Shown here: in pieces, positions 9,077 through 17,622 of the stretch
Layout: each line of letters opens with the position of its first letter
Numbering within the stretch: position 1 is the first letter of the stretch
NCBI GenBank assembly: GCA_964371945.1
Contig: CAYJPA010000004.1
Location: 1-64,000 of the forward strand
Direction of reading: 5' to 3'
Source: CAYJPA01 sp964371945
GTDB lineage: Bacteria; Chloroflexota; Chloroflexia; Thermomicrobiales; UBA6265
Length of the DNA: 64,000 bases
Made by a program: the position numbers and the translations under genes
The notes under the pieces: model-generated
Database searches by the model: none
What the model saw: the letters and a program-made list of their open reading frames with translations, nothing else
What the model was told of the DNA's origin: nothing

Positions 9077-9678
9077 GCCCGATCTCCATGGCCATTGTCG
9101 GACCGCTGATGGCACCAGCCCTCGGATTCGTAGATCGCAAGCACCAGCGCGCAGGCGGGCCGTGCCCCGACCTGCGTTACCTCGATGCGGGAACCGATCC
9201 GCTCCTCGACGAACTCGACGCCGCGTCGAAATGCAAGGTCCCGCAGCGAGGACGTGATCTGATCGAGGAGCTCGGCCTTCACCGTTCCGCAGGGACCGAA
9301 GGGCGAATCGAGCTCATGTTCCACAAAGACGCCTTGTCCATCGCCCCACTGATACCAGCCAATACCGGCTCCGATCACGGCTCCTGGAGTCGTTGACCGC
9401 ATTTCAGCTTTGACGACGTAAAGCTTGTAACCGAACTCGTCGATCGGAGACGCGTGCTGTTCCATCAACGCGATCTCGCTCGCCGGCGGAATGACGGAGC
9501 TCAGCGGTATGAGGTTGTAATTATGGGCGCCGCACCGCCACAACGCGTCATCGAACGCTGAAAGACTCGTTTGTCCCGAACCGATGCCGGAAACAATCGA
9601 AATCCGCAAAGTCTGCCGGCCGCCCGTCAAAGCGGTGTCGATCGGATCGGAAAGGGTCACTCGATTTCGTCCGTTCAC
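9070..9678 (-). CDS. pdaD: Pyruvoyl-dependent arginine decarboxylase proenzyme
   Basis: Decarboxylates L-arginine to agmatine and CO2 in the cytoplasm using a self-made pyruvoyl group. The 202-residue length fits the family. The site NLIPLSSVIPPASEI contains the Ser60-Ser61 pair at which such proenzymes cleave themselves. The beta chain would be residues 1-60 and the alpha chain 61-202, with Ser61 becoming the pyruvoyl group. GSGQTSLSAFDDALW and EFGYKLYVVKAE are also typical. The GTG start at 9678 is supported by GGAGG nine bases upstream. It is the first gene of a four-gene operon (decarboxylase, PRMT-like, DUF2156, GNAT). Agmatine normally feeds polyamine synthesis, but no agmatinase or agmatine deiminase gene is adjacent. 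Confidence 0.92.
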   Translation of the reverse strand: MNGRNRVTLSDPIDTALTGGRQTLRISIVSGIGSGQTSLSAFDDALWRCGAHNYNLIPLSSVIPPASEIALMEQHASPIDEFGYKLYVVKAEMRSTTPGAVIGAGIGWYQWGDGQGVFVEHELDSPFGPCGTVKAELLDQITSSLRDLAFRRGVEFVEERIGSRIEVTQVGARPACALVLAIYESEGWCHQRSDNGHGDRAW

Positions 9679-9875
9679 GAACTGATGCCTCCGGTTGATT
9701 TGTCGCCGACAACCTTAATGCCTGCCGTCAGTTGCGTCCGAAAAGCCTGCTTGATCTGATGCGATAGACTTGGATTGCGAAGTTGATGGTTCCGGGCGGT
9801 TATCGCTCAAATCAATCTCCACCATCGCCCGAATCGACTTCACGCCCCGCTGCCTATTTCATCACAGATACATGT

Positions 9876-9894
9876 CGAGAGTTGCTTACTCTCG
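9876..9894. promoter_or_regulatory. Inverted repeat in the divergent intergenic region
   Basis: Perfect 7-base arms, CGAGAGT and ACTCTCG, are separated by TGCTT. The repeat lies 13 bases before the Shine-Dalgarno of the plus-strand gene at 9919 and about 200 bases from the decarboxylase start. It could be an operator bound by the divergent helical protein, or a 5' leader hairpin. No sure -35/-10 pair was identified on either strand between 9679 and 9918. Confidence 0.5.
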
Positions 9895-9918
9895 CGCGAA
9901 AATCGCTGGAGAATGGCG

Positions 9919-11112
9919 ATGGATCTCATCTCGGTCGCGGACGAGGCCCGGATTCACCGAGAGACGTACATCTTCACCCTTCGCGCGGCGTTGAGCACAT
10001 TGAGCACGCACGGCGAATTCGCCGGCCGCATCGGTCGCACGCGTGAGTATCTGCAGAGTCTTCTCCAACTCCAGGGAACGCGAACGCCGGGACCATCAAC
10101 GGCGAAGCAAATCGTTGATGCGCTTCCATATCCTGAGCGCCAACGCGACGAGCTGCTCGAGCATATGTTGCTTGCGGCCGAGCGGCGGTTGCGGGACTTA
10201 CGCAAATCGCAGAAGCTCCTGCGCGATTGCTCACCTTCGGACGCGCTCGAGATCTTGCGTGCGGCGCATTGGACCGCGACGTATTCCAACAGCACCGAGG
10301 ATGTCAGGGAGAGCTATGGCCTGATCCGCGACGTCGCAGCGACCCTGCTCCGTCAAAAGCGTGCGCATCAACAGCCGTTGGTGATCGTGGAGGCCTGCCT
10401 GCTCCTCCACGATGCTCAGAGCACGCTGTATCCAGCGCTCTACCCGGCCAGGCTTGCCTCGACAATCATGGAGAACCTTGATCCGGGCGACTATCGGAAG
10501 CATCGCGATCGATTCGACCATTTTTTGGTCAACACGCACTATGCCGAAGCGGTGACGCTCACGACGCTCGGCCACCATGAGCAAGCTGACGATCGGCTGT
10601 TGCACGCGGGCGCGCGCATGCAAGCGAGCAGTACCGCGAAAGAGTTCTGGGAGGCGCATCTCCTGCGCGGCCGTTTGGCCGCGCTGAGCGCCAGTCCTCG
10701 TTTCCGGGTTCATCAAGCGGAAGATATTGCCGATCGGATTCGAACGATCTGCGATCGTCGCGGTGATCGACTCGACCCGTTGGTGACTTTGCTCGCTGAA
10801 GTCTCGCTGGCCAGGGCATACGTTCGGTACGGCAGCCGGCTCAGCCTGCGCAAGGCCAACAAACTCCTGCGGCCGGGGATTGAGCGGATAAATCAAATCG
10901 CCGACCTCGGCGCCCTCCGTCTGGTCATCGCGCTACGGACATACGCAAGCGTTTGCTGGGCCTGCGCGGAATTCGATGCGTGGCGGTATTACATCTTTCG
11001 CGCGTGGGACACCGCCGAAAAGGCGGGTTTGGAGCATCAACTGAACTCGATATGCCGGGAGCTTGGCAATAGGCGCGATGCGCTCATCCCGCAAGAAGAG
11101 CCTGGAGCATAG
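9919..11112 (+). CDS. Helical possible regulator with HTH-like N-terminus
   Basis: 397 residues, almost entirely alpha-helical and rich in Leu, Ala and Arg. Residues 1-80 resemble an XRE-like entry domain (FAGRIGRTREYLQSLLQLQG followed by TAKQIVDALPYPERQRDEL). The rest looks like TPR-type repeats (for example FLVNTHYAEAVTLTTLGHHE). No enzymatic motif is seen. The second ATG (9919) was taken as the start because GGAG lies 7 bases before it; the ATG at 9913 is only one base from that site. It is transcribed divergently from the arginine decarboxylase operon and is a natural candidate for its regulator. That role is inferred from position. Confidence 0.7.
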   Translation: MDLISVADEARIHRETYIFTLRAALSTLSTHGEFAGRIGRTREYLQSLLQLQGTRTPGPSTAKQIVDALPYPERQRDELLEHMLLAAERRLRDLRKSQKLLRDCSPSDALEILRAAHWTATYSNSTEDVRESYGLIRDVAATLLRQKRAHQQPLVIVEACLLLHDAQSTLYPALYPARLASTIMENLDPGDYRKHRDRFDHFLVNTHYAEAVTLTTLGHHEQADDRLLHAGARMQASSTAKEFWEAHLLRGRLAALSASPRFRVHQAEDIADRIRTICDRRGDRLDPLVTLLAEVSLARAYVRYGSRLSLRKANKLLRPGIERINQIADLGALRLVIALRTYASVCWACAEFDAWRYYIFRAWDTAEKAGLEHQLNSICRELGNRRDALIPQEEPGA

Positions 11113-11544
11113 CGAGATCAACCCGGAACAAACATTGGCCGGGAAAACGCTTGGATGCTCCTCAACGGCGAATCCCCGGGGGAGTGACTGCTCTGGGTGG
11201 TCACGGGGGTTTGGACCCCGTGACCCGAGACGGCGAGACACTGCGTCTCAGTCCCAACAGAGCTGAGTGGAGCGACCCGGATCGACATCCACTCAAGGTA
11301 GCGGCTCACAAGCGGCGCACCAACCGGCACCAGTGACGGTCAATGCTCTCCGGGGGAGGGCCCAGATGGGCCAACTTCGCATGGGACTGATGGTACCGGC
11401 GAGACCTGGAGTGTCAAATAAGCCACTTATGAAACGGCGGATTTGATGGAGTGTGCGGGTTTCATCAGCAGCAGAAGCATCGCTGTTTGACGACCTTGGC
11501 AGCGCCGCGATCCCACATGGAACATGCCGAAGTTGGAATGCGGC
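11113..11544. other. Structured gene-free stretch between convergent genes
   Basis: There is no gene in these 430 bases. They hold a perfect 10-base hairpin (GGTCACGGGG, loop GTTTGGA, CCCCGTGACC; 11199-11225), a second small hairpin just after it (GAGAC, ACTGC, GTCTC), and a GC-rich dyad near 11349-11372 (GGGCCCAGATGGGCC). No run of T follows, so none is a standard intrinsic terminator. The stretch lies between the plus-strand gene ending at 11112 and the minus-strand permease ending at 11545, so the hairpins may stop both transcripts or belong to an RNA of unknown type. Confidence 0.5.
11199..11225. terminator. Perfect 10-base hairpin, possible two-way terminator
   Basis: The arms GGTCACGGGG (11199-11208) and CCCCGTGACC (11216-11225) enclose a 7-base loop. 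It lies between convergent genes, which fits termination, but it lacks a T-tract, so the call is tentative. Confidence 0.4.
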
Positions 11545-12456
11545 CTACTTCGTTGCGTGGGGATCCAGTGCGTCGCGCAGACCGTCGCCGACGAAGTTGA
11601 TCGCCAGCACGGCGATCGTCAGCGTCAGACCGGGCGCGATCGCGAGGAGCGGCCGCGTCGTGTAGAGCGGACGTGCTTCGTTAAGCATATTCCCCCAGGT
11701 CGGTGTTCCAGATTGGACGCCGAAGCCCAGGAACGAGAGCGACGCTTCCGCCAGCATGTAGAGCGCGATATCGAGCGTCAACGTCACGATGACCGGGCCG
11801 ACCACATTCGGCATCAGATGGCGCAAGATGATCCAGTGGTCGGGAACGCCGATCGAACGTGCCGCCTCGGTGAATTCCCGCGCCTTGAGCGACAGAAACT
11901 CGCCGCGAATGATCCGGGCAAGCCACATCCAACCGAAGAAGCCGAGAAAGAGGATCACGTTGAGGACGGTGATCCCGTCGAGCATCGCGGCGATGATCAA
12001 GAGCAAAAAGAGCGCCGGAAAGGCGAGCATGAGATCGACGAAGCGCATCAGCACGCTATCGATCCAGCCGCCGTAATACCCGGCTATGGCGCCAACGGCG
12101 ATGCCGATCACCACGGTCAAAAGGGCAGAGGCGACTCCGATGAGCAGAGAAAGCCGGCCGCCGTACAGTAGTCGCGTGAGAACGTCCCGGCCGAGTCCAT
12201 CGGTTCCGAGCAAGTGATCGCCATTCGGTTTGACATTGATGCTGAAGAGATCGATCTGGTTTTGGCCGTACGCGGTCAAGTACGGCGCGAACGACGCGGC
12301 AAGCACGATGACCGTGAGCACGACCGCGCCGCCGATCGCCAGCGGCGACTTCCGTAATCGCGCAAACGCGATCTGCACCGGCGTTCGTGGCGAACGTGCA
12401 TTCGCTTCGGCGCCGATCGCCGCCGCCTCATTTGCGCGCATCACCTCAGCGCTCAT
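11545..12456 (-). CDS. Dipeptide/oligopeptide ABC transporter permease (DppC type)
   Basis: A 303-residue inner-membrane permease with a hydrophilic N-terminal 30 residues and about six membrane spans (the first is AIGGAVVLTVIVLAASFAPYL). The cytoplasmic EAA loop reads EAARSIGVPDHWIILRHLMP, the site that docks the ATPase. The family signatures LLGTDGLGRDVLTRLLYGGR and FLGFGVQSGTPTWG are present. It pairs with the DppB-type gene 62 bases upstream and the two binding proteins beyond it. No ATPase gene accompanies this set, so the energising subunits must come from elsewhere, possibly the dppDF-like genes at 22.6-24.7 kb. The substrate may be a peptide or another small polar molecule. Confidence 0.9.
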   Translation of the reverse strand: MSAEVMRANEAAAIGAEANARSPRTPVQIAFARLRKSPLAIGGAVVLTVIVLAASFAPYLTAYGQNQIDLFSINVKPNGDHLLGTDGLGRDVLTRLLYGGRLSLLIGVASALLTVVIGIAVGAIAGYYGGWIDSVLMRFVDLMLAFPALFLLLIIAAMLDGITVLNVILFLGFFGWMWLARIIRGEFLSLKAREFTEAARSIGVPDHWIILRHLMPNVVGPVIVTLTLDIALYMLAEASLSFLGFGVQSGTPTWGNMLNEARPLYTTRPLLAIAPGLTLTIAVLAINFVGDGLRDALDPHATK

Positions 12457-12518
12457 CAGCTAACCAAATCCGCACCCTCAAACTCCTTACTCCTTTGGCT
12501 GTCTCTACGCCTTACCCC

Positions 12519-13469
12519 TCATTTGTACTTAATCCGGGGGTCGAGAATGCCGTAGAGAATGTCCGCAACGAGGTTGCCGACCACGATCAGGAGCGCTCCG
12601 AGCATCAGAACACCCATCAATACCGGGTAGTCCCGTTTGGTCAACGAGTCGTAAAAGAGCCGCCCCATGCCCGGCCAGGAGAAGACGGTTTCGGTTAGCA
12701 CCGCACCGGTGAGATAGAGCGGGATGTCGATGCTGACGACGGTCACGAACGGTATCAGCGCGTTTCGGAGCACATGTCCCATCAGCACCGCTCGCTCCTG
12801 GATGCCTTTCGCCCGGGCGGTTCGCACATGGTCCATATGCAGAATTTCGAGGGTCGACGACCGCACGTATCTGCTCCAGCTCGCGATGCTGCCGATCGCG
12901 ATCGTGAACGCGGGAAGTACGAGATGCTTCAACAGATCGATGAAGTCGCCTCCATCGGAGCTCCGCATGTTCGCCGAGGGCAGCCAGCCCAACTTGACCG
13001 CGAACAGAATCTGCAGCATCAGGCCGAACCAGAAGACGGGCATCGAGAGTCCGAAATAAGAGATGAACGAGGTGGCCTGATCGAAAAAACCGTACTGCCG
13101 AACGGCCGCGCCGGCACCGAAGATCAATGAAACGATGAGGGAAATCGTGAGTCCAGCCGCCATCAGGTAGACCGTGTTCGGAAAGACCTCCCAGATCACG
13201 GTCGTGACCGGACGGAACTGGGTGTAGGAGGTTCCGAGATCGCCCTGAACTAGATTCCGGAGCCAAATCACGAGCTGGACGTGCATCGGCCGGTCCAGCC
13301 CGAGACTATGCCGGATGGCCGCGAGCTGCGCATCGCTCATGCGGCCGGCGCGGGCGTAGAGCGTGTCAGGACCGCCCGGGGCGAGCTGCATAAAGATGAA
13401 CGAGAGAATCGCGACGCCGAACAGCAGCGGAATCGTTCCCAGTAACCGCCGAATCAGATACCGGGTCAC
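12519..13469 (-). CDS. Dipeptide/oligopeptide ABC transporter permease (DppB type)
   Basis: A 316-residue membrane permease. It begins with RYLIRRLLGTIPLLFGVAI and carries FIFMQLAPGGP, the standard DppB opening. About six spans follow, with an EAA loop (ARAKGIQERAVLMGHVLRNA) and the end signature FSWPGMGRLFYDSLTKRDYP. The start is a GTG at 13469 with GGAG six bases upstream. It should form a heterodimer with the downstream DppC-type permease. It is separated from the binding-protein gene at 13673 by about 200 bases of repeat-rich DNA including a terminator-like hairpin, so permease expression may be lower than that of the binding proteins. Confidence 0.9.
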   Translation of the reverse strand: MTRYLIRRLLGTIPLLFGVAILSFIFMQLAPGGPDTLYARAGRMSDAQLAAIRHSLGLDRPMHVQLVIWLRNLVQGDLGTSYTQFRPVTTVIWEVFPNTVYLMAAGLTISLIVSLIFGAGAAVRQYGFFDQATSFISYFGLSMPVFWFGLMLQILFAVKLGWLPSANMRSSDGGDFIDLLKHLVLPAFTIAIGSIASWSRYVRSSTLEILHMDHVRTARAKGIQERAVLMGHVLRNALIPFVTVVSIDIPLYLTGAVLTETVFSWPGMGRLFYDSLTKRDYPVLMGVLMLGALLIVVGNLVADILYGILDPRIKYK

Positions 13470-13480
13470 GGCTATCTCCG

Positions 13481-13559
13481 TTGCTAGCTGCTAGCCGCTA
13501 GCCATGAGCCGCTAGCTACTAGCCATGAGCCGCTAGCCGTCAGTTACCAGTTGCTAGCG
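13481..13559. repeat. CTAGC repeat cluster
   Basis: CTAGC or GCTAGC occurs seven or more times, with a 19-base unit (CTAGCCATGAGCCGCTAGC) present twice with a period of 21 (13498 and 13519). The pattern is self-complementary. A shorter version, GCTAGCGGCTAGCGGCT, is found at 37474-37490, so this is an interspersed repeat type of the genome. It lies just upstream of the DppB-type gene. Confidence 0.75.
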
Positions 13560-13624
13560 AAGTGAACTCAAGAGCTGTAGCACCATTAGTACAGCGACAG
13601 CGACAGCAACGAAAACGAATGAAT

Positions 13625-13653
13625 CCCCTTCTCCTGCAAAGCGGGAGAGGGGG
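13625..13653. terminator. Hairpin after the binding-protein gene
   Basis: CCCCTTCTCC and GGGAGAGGGG can pair with one bulge around TGCAAAGC. It lies just downstream of the minus-strand binding-protein gene (ends at 13673) and upstream of the permease gene. This would allow high binding-protein and lower permease expression, as is common in peptide transporter operons. No clear T-tract is present. The type (CCCCTCTCC...GGAGAGGGG) is also known as a dispersed intergenic repeat. Confidence 0.45.
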
Positions 13654-13672
13654 CAGGGGGTGAATGTCGTTC

Positions 13673-15541
13673 TTACGACGTCACATACCATTCGTTCGCG
13701 TTCCAGAGGAGCCGGTTGAATGCGCTCGGCCAGACGCCGCCGATGTTGTTGGCGATCGCCGGGAACTGGTTGGACCAGTACAGGAAGATCGCGGGCACCT
13801 CTTCGTGCAGGAGCTCCTGGATTTGATAATAGAGCTCAGCGCGTGCCGCTTGATCGGTCTCTTTGGCCGCGTTGGCGGCGAGCTCATCGATCTGGTCCTG
13901 GAAATTGAACTTGTGGAAGTAGGCGAGCAAGTTTCCGCCGGATCCGGTCGGGGTGCTTGGAATCTGATCCGTGTGCCAGTAAAAGGCATCGTCGGGATCG
14001 TTCGAGTTGAACCACGAGTAGAGGCATGCCGTCATTTTGTCGGTGAACTGATACCCTTCCGGCCCCCAGATCGTGGAAACGTCCTCGAATTTGGCCTCGG
14101 TTTTGACACCGATCTCATTCCACGACTGTGAGATCACCTCGCAGATTTGTTGACTTTGCGTGTCGCCCGCGATGCCCCAAATCTCCATTTCGAACTTCTT
14201 TACCGGTCCAGTGGCCGGGCCGTTGGGATCGGTGGTATCGGGTGCGGGCGCTGGCCCCGACCAACCATCGTCTTCAGTCAGGCCCGCTTCAGCCAGGAGT
14301 GCTTTGGCCTGCTCTGGATCATATGGCCGGGGCTGGATATTGGCGTTGAACGCCCATGTGCCCGGCGCTTGATCGGCCACACTTGGGGTCGCCCGGCCTT
14401 TGAGCAGTTGATCGATGATCAACTGCGACGGCGTCGCGAAATCGAGCGCCTGCCGGACCAAGGTCATTCTCAGGAAATCGACATGCTTGAGATCGAGGTG
14501 GCTCCATGCCAATGTCGGATGCTCGTAGACGGTCACATTGTCGAACGCAAGCGCCTCGTCGACTCGCAACGCGCCAAGCGACCCTGAGCTGCTCGCCAAC
14601 TGGATTTCGCCGGTTTGGAGCTGCACAAGCAACGTGTTGTCATCAGGAACGACGCGGTAGATAACGCGATCCAGAACCGGCCTGCCGGCCCAATAGCTCG
14701 GATTGGCATCGAGCACGATCTGCTCTTTCGCCTTCCATTCCACGAAGACGAAGGGTCCCGTCCCGATCGGGTGCCGGCCGAACTCTTGCTTGAACGTATC
14801 GGGGCCCTTGGCGAGCTCAGTGGAGGGGCAGATGTTGCTGCCGTTGTCGCTCAGATAGGACATGAAGGGTGCGTAGAGCTCGGTCGTCGTGATCACCGCG
14901 GTGAATTCATCTGGGGCGGTGATATCGGAGATCTTGTCCCAGCCCTGTGTGTTGAACGCGGCAAAAGTTTCATCCATGATCATCTTCCAGGAATTGATGA
15001 CATCCTGGGCGGTGAATGGATCGCCGTTGTGGAAGGTGACGCCCTGCCGCAAGGTGAAGGTATAGGTCAGACCATCCTCGGAGATTTCGAAACCCTCGGC
15101 CAAAGACGGAACGAGCTGCTGGTTGCTGTCGTATTTCATCAGCGGCTCGACGACACCGCAATAAACATCCGATCCGGTGACGAGTTGCGAAAGCCAGGGA
15201 TGAAGTGTGTCCGGCTCTTCATTCGTGCCGGCGGTTATGGTGCCGCCTTCCGACTTCGTTCCGGCAGGTTGAGTCGGCCCGGTTACGGGGACGGTCGATC
15301 CGTCCTGGCGAAGTGCGGCGAGTGTCGCCACCCGGCCGTCGCTCGGCGCGCCGAAGGCGTAATCGGAGGTTGCGTGCAGCATCACTCCGATCAACGGCGC
15401 GCTCATTCCAATCTTGGTTGCGCGGCGCACGAGCGCTCGCCGGCTGATCCGCCCATCGATCCGTGCTTGTATCAATTCGTTGATTCCGTGCAACTGCTCT
15501 TCGTCCCGCGGTTCGCCTGGGTTCGGAATGAGCCGGATCAT
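13673..15541 (-). CDS. Peptide-type ABC transporter substrate-binding protein (SBP family 5)
   Basis: 622 residues. An exported lipoprotein-like or Tat-type binding protein. RISRRALVRRATKIGMSAPLIGVML near residues 33-57 is split here as the twin-arginine motif SRRALV followed by a hydrophobic stretch. The mature part has the family-5 features: ITAGTNEEPDTLHPWLSQLV at the N-terminal lobe, SEDGLTYTFTLRQGVTFHNG, and GTGPFVFVEWK. The ATG at 15541 has GAGGAG upstream. It is a clear paralogue of the next gene upstream (15655-17427): the Tat region and the last 80 residues (IGGVWPSAFNRLLWNANEWY) align nearly position by position. It delivers the substrate to the permeases at 11.5-13.5 kb. Confidence 0.92.
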   Translation of the reverse strand: MIRLIPNPGEPRDEEQLHGINELIQARIDGRISRRALVRRATKIGMSAPLIGVMLHATSDYAFGAPSDGRVATLAALRQDGSTVPVTGPTQPAGTKSEGGTITAGTNEEPDTLHPWLSQLVTGSDVYCGVVEPLMKYDSNQQLVPSLAEGFEISEDGLTYTFTLRQGVTFHNGDPFTAQDVINSWKMIMDETFAAFNTQGWDKISDITAPDEFTAVITTTELYAPFMSYLSDNGSNICPSTELAKGPDTFKQEFGRHPIGTGPFVFVEWKAKEQIVLDANPSYWAGRPVLDRVIYRVVPDDNTLLVQLQTGEIQLASSSGSLGALRVDEALAFDNVTVYEHPTLAWSHLDLKHVDFLRMTLVRQALDFATPSQLIIDQLLKGRATPSVADQAPGTWAFNANIQPRPYDPEQAKALLAEAGLTEDDGWSGPAPAPDTTDPNGPATGPVKKFEMEIWGIAGDTQSQQICEVISQSWNEIGVKTEAKFEDVSTIWGPEGYQFTDKMTACLYSWFNSNDPDDAFYWHTDQIPSTPTGSGGNLLAYFHKFNFQDQIDELAANAAKETDQAARAELYYQIQELLHEEVPAIFLYWSNQFPAIANNIGGVWPSAFNRLLWNANEWYVTS

Positions 15542-15654
15542 GCTTCGCTCCTCTCGAAAACTTGCGCTCGATTGTCGATTCCGACAGCCAAAAGGGTATC
15601 ACTCCACCAGCGTCGCGGACCGGCGCAACGGTGGGAGAGCGGTGGACCATCTCG

Positions 15655-17427
15655 TTAGTCCGTGAGATACCAATCCTGGACGTTCCAAAGCAGATAGTTG
15701 AACGCGCTCGGCCAGTAACCTCCAATCTTGCTCGATGCGGCGGAGTAGTTGTTATCCCAGAAAAGGAAGATCACGGGCACCTCTTTGAGCAATAGCGCCT
15801 GGATCTCCTTGTAGAGATCCATCCTGGTGCTCTGATCCGTTTCCGCGGCCGCGCGTGACGTCAGATCATCGATCTCTTTCTGGAACGAGTATTGATTGAA
15901 GAAGGCCGGGATATTTCCGCCCGGTCCGCCGGGGCTGGTCGGAATTTGCGACGAGTGCCAGTAGAACATGTTGTCCGGATCGTTCACGTTGGACCAGCGG
16001 TAGTAACCTGCCGTCATGCGATCCGAGAACTGATATCCCGTCGGCCCCCACAAAGTCGCTTTCTTTTCGAATTTGACCGTTGCATCAACGCCGAGCTGCT
16101 TCCAACTCTCAGCGGTAAGGTTCAGGATTCCCGGCGCCTGGGGATCACTCGACTCTCCCCAGAGCTCAATTCGAAAGACCTCGCCGTCTCGTTCTCGAAT
16201 GCCCTGTGCGTTTCGCTTGAATCCGGCATCGTCGAGAAGATCGTTGGCTCGCTCGATATTGAGCGAACGGGGTTTCACATTCGGATCGTGGGCCCAACTT
16301 CCCGGGGATTGATCCGCGGCGGCAACGACCGCCTCTCCCCCAAGAACTTCCGCGATGATCTCCTTACGAGGGGTTGCATAGTCTAGTGCCCGGCGCACCC
16401 CGGTCTCAGTCAGAAAACTCACCTGTTTCAAATCAAGGTGGCCCCAGGTCATTCCAGGATATTCGAGGACATTGATCCCATCGATCGTGAGCGATTCGGG
16501 CACGTTGCTTGTCCCTGGCCTGCCCGTGTGCGCCACGAGATCGACTTCTCCAACCCGCAGTCCCTCGAGTTGTGCGGCAAAGGTTTCGTACAGGGTGACA
16601 ATGATTTGATCGAGCTTCGCCACACTTCCCCAATAATCTAGGAATCGTTCCAGCACGATTTTGTTGCCCCGGCGCTCCACAAATCGTACCGGCCCGGATC
16701 CGATCGGAGTCGCGGAATCGCGCACGAATTGACCCGGACCTTTCTCCAGGAGGCTGGCCGGCGAGATCACCGCATTGTTGAAGGCCCCGGCACTGAGATT
16801 CGAGAGGAATGGCGCGTAGATCTCTTTGGTTGTGATTTCGACAGTGTTTTCATCCGGAGCACCGATCGATTTGATCTGATCCCAGCCGATCCGCTGCGAC
16901 GCGGGAAAGTCTTTGTTGACGACCATTTCCCATGTTCTCAGCACATCATTGGAAGTGAATTGGTCGCCGTTGTGAAACGAGACGCTTTTGCGAAGATTAA
17001 AGGTATAGACGAGACCGTCATCAGAGATCTCGAAACTCTCCGCCAACGCCGGTTGAAGCTGTTGATTGGAATCGATGGTGAGCAGGCCTTCCATCACCCC
17101 CGAGAGGATCTCGAACGCGGGTAGGTACAAATTGGTGAGGTACGGGTTGAGCGAATCCAGCGCGCCAACCACGCCAACGTTCAAAATCCCGCCCTTTTGC
17201 GCTTTGCCGGTTGGCTTGGTCGCTTTGGTCGCGGCAACAGGCTTCTCTGCCGCCAGCGCAACCGCGTCGCCCGCGGCATGAAGGAGCACGCAGACCACCG
17301 GCGCGCTCAACCCGAGCGCCGTCGCGCGTTGAATCAGCTCTCGGCGGGAAATGCGACGGCGAAGCCGGGCTTGCAGCAATTCATTTGCTGATCGCGGTTC
17401 TTGACCGTCGAACTGGGGCAGGGACAT
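15655..17427 (-). CDS. Peptide-type ABC transporter substrate-binding protein (SBP family 5)
   Basis: 590 residues, a tandem duplicate of the downstream binding protein. The Tat-like leader contains RRRISRRELIQRATALGLSA near residues 22-42. The family-5 features ISDDGLVYTFNLRKSVSFHNG (seen as ISDDGLVYTF and SVSFHNGDQF) and the C-terminal IGGYWPSAFNYLLWNVQDWY are shared with the paralogue. A Lys/Thr/Ala-rich linker (about 67-77) precedes the mature domain. Start: an ATG at 17427 with TGAGGA upstream. As the first gene of a minus-strand transcript it may be the main exported receptor. Two diverged receptors for one permease pair could widen substrate range. The real ligand is unknown; family-5 proteins bind peptides, sugars, nickel or other compounds. 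Confidence 0.92.
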   Translation of the reverse strand: MSLPQFDGQEPRSANELLQARLRRRISRRELIQRATALGLSAPVVCVLLHAAGDAVALAAEKPVAATKATKPTGKAQKGGILNVGVVGALDSLNPYLTNLYLPAFEILSGVMEGLLTIDSNQQLQPALAESFEISDDGLVYTFNLRKSVSFHNGDQFTSNDVLRTWEMVVNKDFPASQRIGWDQIKSIGAPDENTVEITTKEIYAPFLSNLSAGAFNNAVISPASLLEKGPGQFVRDSATPIGSGPVRFVERRGNKIVLERFLDYWGSVAKLDQIIVTLYETFAAQLEGLRVGEVDLVAHTGRPGTSNVPESLTIDGINVLEYPGMTWGHLDLKQVSFLTETGVRRALDYATPRKEIIAEVLGGEAVVAAADQSPGSWAHDPNVKPRSLNIERANDLLDDAGFKRNAQGIRERDGEVFRIELWGESSDPQAPGILNLTAESWKQLGVDATVKFEKKATLWGPTGYQFSDRMTAGYYRWSNVNDPDNMFYWHSSQIPTSPGGPGGNIPAFFNQYSFQKEIDDLTSRAAAETDQSTRMDLYKEIQALLLKEVPVIFLFWDNNYSAASSKIGGYWPSAFNYLLWNVQDWYLTD

Positions 17428-17622
17428 GATGATTCCTCAAACACCGGCAGTTTGAAGCGAGACAAACAGGCACTGGCGGGGAGATCATTTTAGTACAGCC
17501 GTGCCGGAGGGGCGGCATGACCGAGGTCATGAATTTCCTACGGGCTCCGATCGTGATTGGGTTGCCATCGTCATGCCGTGACACCGATCACGCTCGCGCA
17601 TATTTCCACTAACCTTCACGGC

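Noticed and set aside
12529..13266. 245-codon minus-strand frame
   Set aside because: Arg/Ala/Gly-rich out-of-phase reading of the DppB-type permease gene.
13481..13559. CRISPR-like array
   Set aside because: The repeats are short, contiguous and self-complementary, with no spacers of constant length.
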